A stretch of 5,574 nucleotides of DNA from Gammaproteobacteria bacterium. GTDB lineage: Bacteria; Pseudomonadota; Gammaproteobacteria; Steroidobacterales; Steroidobacteraceae. The first letter of the stretch is position 1. Each line of letters starts with the position of its first letter. The notes below the pieces were generated by a model. The model did not search any database, was not told the origin of the DNA, and worked only from the letters and a program-made list of their open reading frames with translations. Shown here in pieces: positions 1 to 5,574 of this stretch. The DNA is taken from positions 1-5,574 of the forward strand of contig JAURMS010000134.1 in the NCBI GenBank assembly GCA_030830595.1, in the 5' to 3' direction. A program made the translations under genes and the position numbers.

Positions 1-449
1 CGGCCTGGGTGGCAGGCTGCCTGTACCTGCGGCTCTCCGGATCCGAGTCGGCCGTTCTGGAGGGTCGAACCCGCTTGGGTGGCGAGGCCTTCGTCGGGGA
101 GCAGTTCTGGAGCGACGTCCGGGAGCAGCGACTGCCTTTTTTTTCAGGGCCATCGCCGTTGTGGCGCGTGGCCTTGCCGGCCCGGGCACCGTGCCTCGAC
201 CTGGGCAGTGAAGAGTTCATCGAGTGGAACGGCAGGCTGCGCTGGGTACACAGTGACCGGCCGGCCGAGGTCGTGCGGGCGCGGGCTGAGGCACTGGGAG
301 GACATGCCACGCTTTTTCGTGGTGGAGACCGCAGCGTCGGCGCTTTCCATCCACTGCAGCCGGCGCTGCTCGACCTCCATCGGCGCCTGAAGGCGGAATT
401 CGATCCGGCGGGTATCCTGAATCCCGGTCGGCTGTACGCGGAGCTCTAG
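1..449 (+). CDS. glcE: Glycolate oxidase subunit GlcE, C-terminal part (5' truncated by window edge)
   Basis: GlcE is the FAD-domain accessory subunit of glycolate oxidase (GlcDEF), which oxidises glycolate to glyoxylate at the cytoplasmic side of the membrane and feeds electrons to the respiratory chain. The frame is open from the left edge (first full codon at base 3), so the GTG at 9-11 is probably an internal Val and not the start. About 149 residues are visible, against roughly 350 for E. coli GlcE; the N-terminal FAD-binding part is missing. What is seen is the FAD-oxidase C-terminal segment. It ends in the hallmark tail of this family: LHRRLKAEFDPAGILNPGRL just before the stop TAG at 447-449. 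The same tail occurs in GlcD and other FAD-linked oxidases. The GlcE assignment rests on the short, divergent C-terminal region and on the gene directly following being glcF. A run of eight T at 137-144 encodes Pro-Phe-Phe-Ser within the frame. Confidence 0.88.
   Translation, partial: AWVAGCLYLRLSGSESAVLEGRTRLGGEAFVGEQFWSDVREQRLPFFSGPSPLWRVALPARAPCLDLGSEEFIEWNGRLRWVHSDRPAEVVRARAEALGGHATLFRGGDRSVGAFHPLQPALLDLHRRLKAEFDPAGILNPGRLYAEL
440..443 (+). promoter_or_regulatory. Ribosome binding site of glcF inside the end of glcE
   Basis: GGAG at 440-443 lies six bases before the ATG at 450 and supports that start. It sits within the last codons of glcE. The glcE stop (447-449) directly abuts the glcF ATG (450-452) with no base between them, an arrangement typical of translational coupling. 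Confidence 0.65.
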
Positions 450-1661
450 ATGCAGGTTGAATTGAAGCCCCCCCTCGCGACGGAGCCACTGGCTCGCGAG
501 GCCGCATCGGTTATCGGCCGCTGTGTTCACTGCGGCTTCTGCAATGCGACCTGCCCGACCTACCAGCTGCGGGGCGATGAGCTCGACGGTCCGCGTGGTC
601 GGCTCTACCTGATGAAGCAGTTGCTGGAGGGCAAGCCGGCCGGCGAGATCACCCGCCTGCACCTCGATCGCTGCCTGACCTGTCGCGCCTGTGAGACTGC
701 CTGTCCCTCCGGCGTCGAGTACGGCCGGGCGGTCGAGGCGACCCGCGAGTTGCTGGATCAACAACTGCCGAGGCCGGCGTTGGGTCGATGGCAGCGGACG
801 GCCCTGAGGATGTTCCTCGGCAGCGCCGCATTTTCATTCGCGTTGACCATCGGCCGCCTGCTGAGATCCTGGTTACCCGCATCCCTGCGCCGCAGGATTC
901 CGCCGCGCGAGGCGGCCGGCCCGTGGCCCGTGGCTGCCCATCCCCGCCGCGTGTTGGTGCCGAGGGGCTGCGTGCAGCCTGCCCTGTTTCCCAGGACCGA
1001 TGCGGCCCTGGCCCGGATCCTGGAGCGGCTGGGAGTAAGCACGGTGCCCATCGGCGGCTGCTGTGGTTCCCTGCGCCAGCACCTGGATGATCCTGCCGGC
1101 GGGCTGGCAGACGTTCGCGCGAACGTCGATGCCTGGTGGCCCCAGGTAGAGCAGGGCGTGGAGGCCATCATGATGACTGCCTCGGCCTGTGGTCTGCAGG
1201 TCAAGGACTACGGCCGCTTGCTGAGTGAGGACCCCGCTTATGCCCAGCGCGCGGCCCGCATCGCTGCGCTTGCGCGGGATCCCGCCGAGTACCTGGCCGG
1301 ATTCGCGACCGAGCTCGACAGGCTGTGCACCGCGAAGGACGCGCGCATCGCCTTTCACGCGCCCTGTACCCTGCAGCACGGCCAGCGCCTGGGTGGCAGC
1401 GTCGAAGCGCTGCTGACCAGGCTGGGCGCGAAGCCGTTACCCGTCGCTGATGCGCAGTTGTGTTGCGGCTCGGCCGGGGCCTATTCGATATTGCAGCCCG
1501 AGATGTCGAGGCGACTCCGCGAGCGTAAGTTGAGCGCGCTCACTGCAGGGGGCCCAACCGAGATACTTTCGGCGAACGTCGGCTGCATCGCCCACCTGGG
1601 GGCAGGCACGGACCTTCGGATCAGGCACTGGGTGGAGTGGCTGGAAGAGCACTGCAGTTGA
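450..1661 (+). CDS. glcF: Glycolate oxidase iron-sulfur subunit GlcF
   Basis: GlcF is the iron-sulfur subunit that carries electrons from the GlcD/GlcE flavin part of glycolate oxidase toward the quinone pool. The protein has 403 residues, close to the 407 of E. coli GlcF, so it appears complete. Two 4Fe-4S ferredoxin motifs are visible: C25-x2-C28-x2-C31-x3-C35-P and C75-x2-C78-x2-C81-x3-C85-P. They are followed by two cysteine-rich CCG domains. In the first, C174 and the C204-C205-G motif are seen, with C247 further on. In the second, C306, C338-C339-G and C379 are seen. This layout (two ferredoxin motifs, then two CCG domains) is shared with LutA/GlpC-type proteins, but the length and the glcE gene immediately upstream point to GlcF. 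A moderately hydrophobic stretch near residues 120-145 may contact the membrane. The ATG is supported by a GGAG six bases upstream. The last 41 bases overlap the convergent gene on the - strand. Confidence 0.95.
   Translation: MQVELKPPLATEPLAREAASVIGRCVHCGFCNATCPTYQLRGDELDGPRGRLYLMKQLLEGKPAGEITRLHLDRCLTCRACETACPSGVEYGRAVEATRELLDQQLPRPALGRWQRTALRMFLGSAAFSFALTIGRLLRSWLPASLRRRIPPREAAGPWPVAAHPRRVLVPRGCVQPALFPRTDAALARILERLGVSTVPIGGCCGSLRQHLDDPAGGLADVRANVDAWWPQVEQGVEAIMMTASACGLQVKDYGRLLSEDPAYAQRAARIAALARDPAEYLAGFATELDRLCTAKDARIAFHAPCTLQHGQRLGGSVEALLTRLGAKPLPVADAQLCCGSAGAYSILQPEMSRRLRERKLSALTAGGPTEILSANVGCIAHLGAGTDLRIRHWVEWLEEHCS
1621..1661. other. Convergent coding overlap (tail-to-tail)
   Basis: The glcF stop TGA is at 1659-1661, while the stop of the - strand hydrolase gene reads from 1623 to 1621. 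The two genes therefore share 41 bases in opposite orientation. The shared part codes the last 13 residues of GlcF and the last residues of the hydrolase, just after its recognisable glycosidase domain. No hairpin followed by a T run was seen here, so transcripts from either side probably run into the opposite gene before ending. Confidence 0.85.
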
Positions 1662-4218
1662 TCGCCAGCGCCGAGGCAACCTCGCGTTCCCGCTCCTCGC
1701 CTGCGGGTCTGTTCAGGCGTTCCCCCAAAACGACCATGGTGGAAGATCCGCCGCCATCGAGGTTCAGTGCGTCGACTGCACCGGCGCTGGCCATGAGACC
1801 GGCAAGCTCCTGAAGGTTGACGCCGCGGCTCGACGACTGCCTGCCATCCACCACCATCAGGATCAGCTTGCCGTCCACGGTCCGGCCTGCGGCAGTGCGA
1901 GGATGAACCCGGGGGATGGAGGTGCCAAAGAAAACCTCCTCGTCGACGGTGATGAACTCCTTGCCCTCCCGCAGCAGGTTCGGGCCGGCGCCGATTGCAC
2001 TGCGCACGGGCCATGGACGCAGGAGCGGTTGCCACTCTTTCCCGACGGGCCGTCCCGCCCGGTTGGGTGCAGGATCAGTCCATAGATGGACCCCGTCCCT
2101 GGAGCCACTGGCCCAGCCGATCGCCACCCGGTTGTCCGCGTCGAAGCCGATGGCGGCCCGTGCCGTGCGGTACTCCTCGCCGTCTCGGGTGATCACGGGG
2201 TCGCCATCGGAGATCAATTTGCCATCAGTCACCAGCAGACCGACGTGCGTAGCCGGGTCGGAGGCCATCCTGAAGTAGCCGGCGTTCACCACCACGCATA
2301 CCTCATTGCCGTCTGCGAAGTCGCTGACCGTCTGTTTGCCGTCCGCGTCATCGGAGATCATTACCCGAGCCTCGATTCCCGGAGCCGAGGCGTCGACACT
2401 GGCATACCAGGCCCGCAGTGCGGGATCCTCGCTCCTGCCCTCATATACCCGGATGGCTTCGGGCAGGCGGGCGTTGAGCGCGTCGAGCTCCCGCCATTCA
2501 ACGGCCAGGCCTCGTGTCCCCATGGTGTGCGGTTTGAGCACCCGTCCGGGGGTGCTTTGCAGCACCTGTCCGTCCTCTACTACGAAGCGCCCGTTGACCA
2601 GCACGTGACGGATACCGGTCGGTAACTGATGCGGATCGAAGAACGTGGCCCGGTCCTCCAGCTCCCGCGGATCGAACAGCACCAGGTCGGCATGGAAGCC
2701 GGTGCGGATCAGTCCGCGATCGCTGATTCCGAGGATGGTGGCGGGCAAGGAGGTTGACGAGCGAACGGCGTCCGCCAGGCTTTGCACCCCGAGCTCCATC
2801 GCATAGCGTCGCAACTTGCGCGGGAAGGTGCCGTAGTAGCGCGGATGTACCGGTCCGTCGGCGGGCAGGGCGATGCCGCCGTCGGTGGCAGTCGCCACCC
2901 AGGGCCGCGCGGCGAAGGCCAGCAGGTCGGCCTCGTCCAGCGACAGTCCGCGGAGCCTAGCGCCACCCGGGCGGCTGCGCTCGCCACTCAGTTGGAGTTG
3001 GATGGCCGCCTGCACCGGATCCACGCCTTGTCCATCGGCGAGCTGCTGCAGGGTCTGGCCCACCAGGGCGATGTCCGGATAGCCGTGCACCACGATCCGT
3101 CCCGCGCCCCCACGTCGACGGATCTCATGCTGCACGTCGAGCCGGATCCGGGCCTCGGTCTCCGGGTTGCCGAGGAACCCCTCAAGCACTTCGGCCGGTG
3201 TGCGGACGGCCGGGTCCTTGGTGTTCTTTGCGCTGATCGCCCAGCGTGGCAGCAGCACGGTGTTCCCGTCCGTCCCGGTGCTCGGATACGGATACTGGTC
3301 GGCCCAGATGCGCACGCCTGCGGCGCGAGCTTCTTCTATCAACTGGATGGCTTCGGCGTGCCGTCCCCAGTAGTGCTCGCCCTTGGCCTTGATGTGCGAG
3401 GCGACCACCTTGACGCCGGTCTGCCGCCCGATGTCGATGGTCTCCCTCAGCGCGTCGAACAGGTCGGGCGGTCCCGGTGGATCCTGGCTGGGCCAGAACC
3501 ACATCGGGTCCCCGCCCTCGGCACGCTGGTGAGAGATGTAGACGCCGTCGGTTGCCGCCAACTCGGCTACCAATGCGTTGACTTCCTCGGTGGTGCTCCA
3601 GCGCCCTGGCACGTACTCGAGGCCGGCCGACAGGCCGATGGCCCCCTCCCTCAGGGCGCGGCGCAGCAGTGCGCGCATGGCGGTCACCTCGGCCTCGGTC
3701 GCCGGCCTACGGTGGTCGTCGCCCATCACGCGTTGCCTCAGGGTGCCGTGACCGACCATCAGCATGACGTTAGGTCCGATGCCCTGCCGCTCGAGCAGCC
3801 GCCGCTGGGCCAGGATCGGCCAGGGCGAACGGCTGTCCTGGTTGACGACCACGGTGGTGATGCCCTGGGCGACCAGGTTGGGCGCCGACTTGCGCGCCGG
3901 GTCATTGGTGCGCAGCGTGGCTTCCCCGGGCTTGGCGCTGCCGTCGTCGGCATGGGAATGGATGTCGATGAAGCCCGGTGTCAGGTAGAGGCCCTCAGCC
4001 TCGATCACCCGCCGCCCCCGGGCTCCCTCGAGCTGGCCGACCGCCGCGATGCGCCCGCGTTCTACGGCCACGTCTGCGGCGAACCAGGGGTTGCCGGTGC
4101 CGTCGAGCACGCGGGCGCCCCGGATCAGCAGGTCGTAGGTCACCGGCCGGGACTCCGCGACCGGGCCGTGGCAGGTCAATGCCATCAGGAGCGAGGCGGT
4201 CAGGATATGGCGTTTCAT
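1621..4218 (-). CDS. Exported fusion enzyme: D-aminoacylase-type amidohydrolase plus phosphodiester glycosidase (NAGPA) domain
   Basis: This 865-residue protein joins two hydrolases. Residues 1-22 (KRH, then a hydrophobic stretch to about 15) look like a Sec signal peptide, so it probably acts in the periplasm or outside; C16 lacks a good lipobox. Residues about 27-557 are an amidohydrolase of the N-acyl-D-amino-acid deacylase family. They show PGFIDIHSH (H87, H89), H230 in ISHQRAEG, H275 in ASHIKAKG, D446 in TATDGG, and the family tail FFDPHQLPTGIRHVLVNG near 526-543. Residues about 590-855 match the phosphodiester glycosidase (NAGPA/DUF2233) family: VNAGYF (644-649), VVDGR (789-793), SSRGV (796-800), LDGGGSST (820-827) and a closing NRPAGEEREREV. 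The open frame continues upstream to 4308, but ATG 4218 is preferred because it begins the signal peptide and avoids overlap with the upstream gene. Only a weak GGGG (4229-4232) precedes it, by ten bases. Substrates are unknown; deacylation of N-acyl-D-amino acids and cleavage of sugar-phosphodiesters are family-based guesses. Confidence 0.87.
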   Translation of the reverse strand: MKRHILTASLLMALTCHGPVAESRPVTYDLLIRGARVLDGTGNPWFAADVAVERGRIAAVGQLEGARGRRVIEAEGLYLTPGFIDIHSHADDGSAKPGEATLRTNDPARKSAPNLVAQGITTVVVNQDSRSPWPILAQRRLLERQGIGPNVMLMVGHGTLRQRVMGDDHRRPATEAEVTAMRALLRRALREGAIGLSAGLEYVPGRWSTTEEVNALVAELAATDGVYISHQRAEGGDPMWFWPSQDPPGPPDLFDALRETIDIGRQTGVKVVASHIKAKGEHYWGRHAEAIQLIEEARAAGVRIWADQYPYPSTGTDGNTVLLPRWAISAKNTKDPAVRTPAEVLEGFLGNPETEARIRLDVQHEIRRRGGAGRIVVHGYPDIALVGQTLQQLADGQGVDPVQAAIQLQLSGERSRPGGARLRGLSLDEADLLAFAARPWVATATDGGIALPADGPVHPRYYGTFPRKLRRYAMELGVQSLADAVRSSTSLPATILGISDRGLIRTGFHADLVLFDPRELEDRATFFDPHQLPTGIRHVLVNGRFVVEDGQVLQSTPGRVLKPHTMGTRGLAVEWRELDALNARLPEAIRVYEGRSEDPALRAWYASVDASAPGIEARVMISDDADGKQTVSDFADGNEVCVVVNAGYFRMASDPATHVGLLVTDGKLISDGDPVITRDGEEYRTARAAIGFDADNRVAIGWASGSRDGVHLWTDPAPNRAGRPVGKEWQPLLRPWPVRSAIGAGPNLLREGKEFITVDEEVFFGTSIPRVHPRTAAGRTVDGKLILMVVDGRQSSSRGVNLQELAGLMASAGAVDALNLDGGGSSTMVVLGERLNRPAGEEREREVASALAINCSALPATPPSA

Positions 4219-4238
4219 GGCATCACGGCCCCGATGGT

Positions 4239-5574
4239 TCAGTACAGCTTGCCGAACTGATCGATCAGCAGGTACACCGAGAAGCCACCGTAGAACAGCA
4301 CCGCCCACAGCACCGCTCCATAGCGAAAACCGCCCAGTCCGATGGCCCGAGGCAATACGCCGCGATTCAACTGGATCAGCAGCACGGAGTACACGAACAT
4401 CACCAGGCCATTCAGCGCCGAGGCGATCACCAGCAGCAGCAGCGGCTGACGCACACCCGATAGCAGGATGACCGAGCCAAAGGCGATCATCAGCCAGACG
4501 ACCAGCACATAAAGGCCACTTTCGGTCCAGGCCTGGCTGTCACGCAGCCAGTTTGTCTTGGCGATATCGGCGACGATACGGCCGATCATGTCCAACACTG
4601 TCAGATTGGTCGACAGCAGCACCACCATGCCAGTGAGCCAGAAGGCCTGTCCCACCCAGGGGCCGACCCGCTGGTTGAGATTGTCGCCCAGCAGGCGCAC
4701 AAAATCGAAGCTCGCTGCCGTGCTGCCGGCGTCGACGTACAGCCAGGCCAGCATCATGAACAGCATGATGGCGAACAGGCCCAATAGGAAGAAGGTCAGG
4801 AATTGTTCGCGGTTGGCCACTCGCCACCAGCCACGCCAGCGGCGCATGTTGGCCTCGTCCTGGTGGAAGAAGTAGCCGATCGCGGCCTGGGTGGTTTGCT
4901 GGCCCGTGATCGGCGAGGCGATCTTAGGCAGGTGTGCGCCCATGCCCATGCCCTTGTCGCGTACCCAGTTGGATTGAGCGAGGTTCATGACGCCGCCGGC
5001 TCCAGCGAAGGCGATGGCCCCCAGCACCAGCGCAACGGGCAGCTTGTCGAAAGCCTCGGGCATCGCCGGGAGGTCGGTGGTGAAGCCCCGGATCAGGGCC
5101 GTCCAGCTCTCGCCGTTCAGTAGCCCTACGACGATATAGATCATGAACAGAACGATCAGGGCAACGAGGAAAAACTGGATCTTTTCTACAGTCTGGTAGA
5201 CCACGGGAGAGATGGTCAGGATGCTGCCGATCAGCACCAGCGAGGCGATGGTGATCGGCGTTACCGTCTCCGCTGACAGGCCAAGGGCGTAGGTCAGCGC
5301 CGTAGAGCCCCCGGTAGCCCAGCCGGGCCACATCCAGGGGATGACGGCCATCAGGATGAACAGCCAGCTCCATGGCTTCCATAGCCGCGTAAAGCCGGTG
5401 ACGGCTGTTTCCCCGGTTGCCAGCGTGTAACGCGTGATTTCCATGTTCAGGAAATACTGGGTCAGGATGCCAATCGTGGCCAGCCAGACCAGCGTCAGGC
5501 CTGTCTGGGTGGTGATATACGGCCAGAGCACGAATTCGCCAGACCCGATCGAGCCAGCCAGCAGCAGCACGCTC
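4239..5574 (-). CDS. Nramp/SLC11-related membrane transporter with atypical metal site (5' truncated by window edge)
   Basis: About 444 residues of a very hydrophobic integral membrane protein are visible; the frame is open to the right edge and the GTG at 5568-5570 is probably an internal Val. Counting from that codon as residue 1, eleven hydrophobic segments can be drawn, roughly at 1-19, 24-45, 67-97, 104-120, 129-151, 177-199, 257-279, 308-336, 351-371, 376-401 and 415-437, as expected for the Nramp fold. The first contains AGSIGSGEF, placed where classical Mn/Fe Nramp proteins have D-P-G-N. The sixth contains GAGGVMNLAQ, where classical members have M-P-H; M195 may be the kept methionine. 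Databases would probably label it a divalent metal transporter, but the changed helix-1 motif makes the substrate uncertain. The stop reads 4241-4239, only 20 bases before the exported hydrolase gene, suggesting one operon and possibly uptake of a product of that enzyme. The missing N-terminus is likely short because helix 1 is already visible. Confidence 0.82.
   Translation of the reverse strand, partial: SVLLLAGSIGSGEFVLWPYITTQTGLTLVWLATIGILTQYFLNMEITRYTLATGETAVTGFTRLWKPWSWLFILMAVIPWMWPGWATGGSTALTYALGLSAETVTPITIASLVLIGSILTISPVVYQTVEKIQFFLVALIVLFMIYIVVGLLNGESWTALIRGFTTDLPAMPEAFDKLPVALVLGAIAFAGAGGVMNLAQSNWVRDKGMGMGAHLPKIASPITGQQTTQAAIGYFFHQDEANMRRWRGWWRVANREQFLTFFLLGLFAIMLFMMLAWLYVDAGSTAASFDFVRLLGDNLNQRVGPWVGQAFWLTGMVVLLSTNLTVLDMIGRIVADIAKTNWLRDSQAWTESGLYVLVVWLMIAFGSVILLSGVRQPLLLLVIASALNGLVMFVYSVLLIQLNRGVLPRAIGLGGFRYGAVLWAVLFYGGFSVYLLIDQFGKLY

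Noticed and set aside
9..11. GTG as a start codon for a short 146-codon gene
   Set aside because: The frame is open to the window edge, and the product matches only the C-terminal part of GlcE, so this is an internal codon of a truncated gene.
144..764. Open frame of 206 codons on the - strand across the glcE/glcF junction
   Set aside because: It is antisense to two well-supported genes and shows no protein family motif.
4215..4223. Tiny ATG-CCA-TGA frame on the - strand overlapping the hydrolase start codon
   Set aside because: It could act as a coupling mini-frame, but such a short match near a start codon is expected by chance and has no ribosome binding site of its own.
2782..4260. Long open frame of 492 codons on the + strand
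   Set aside because: It lies antisense to the hydrolase gene, which has clear family motifs along its whole length. Its translation is rich in Gly, Arg, His, Asp and Pro without any recognisable motif, as expected for a shadow frame in GC-rich DNA.
4219..4308. Upstream extension of the hydrolase frame by 30 codons
   Set aside because: It would overlap the end of the transporter gene by 70 bases and would bury the signal peptide that starts at ATG 4218.
4431..4446. CAG-rich triplet repeat
   Set aside because: It codes for consecutive leucines in a membrane helix of the transporter, so it is explained by protein composition.

Overview
The window is GC-rich, gene-dense bacterial chromosome-type DNA. 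The proteins look proteobacterial, most likely from a gammaproteobacterium, but this is an impression from protein style and a glc-type gene order; there is no rRNA or other firm taxonomic marker. Four protein genes fill almost all of it. No tRNA, rRNA, CRISPR array, insertion sequence or other mobile-element signal was seen.

Left arm, + strand (1-1661): the 3' end of glcE, with its 5' part outside the window, is followed without any gap by a complete glcF. These are the FAD-domain accessory subunit and the iron-sulfur subunit of glycolate oxidase (GlcDEF), which oxidises glycolate to glyoxylate and passes the electrons to the respiratory chain. glcD is expected just to the left, outside the window.

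Right arm, - strand (1621-5574): read leftwards, an 11-helix Nramp/SLC11-related membrane transporter (5' end cut by the window edge) is followed after 20 bases by an 865-codon gene for an exported two-domain enzyme. Its N-terminal half is a D-aminoacylase-type metal-dependent amidohydrolase. Its C-terminal third is a phosphodiester glycosidase (NAGPA-type) domain. The two genes look like one transcription unit whose promoter lies beyond the right edge. A plausible but unproven reading is that the exported enzyme releases small molecules from N-acylated D-amino-acid compounds and/or sugar-phosphodiesters outside the cytoplasm, and that the transporter handles a product.

The two arms converge and their coding ends overlap by 41 bases, so there is no intergenic space between them for a conventional terminator. 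The points most worth a second look are the two-enzyme fusion, the apparent loss of the D-aminoacylase cysteine metal ligand in it, and the transporter's replacement of the classic Nramp D-P-G-N metal-site motif by G-S-G-E.
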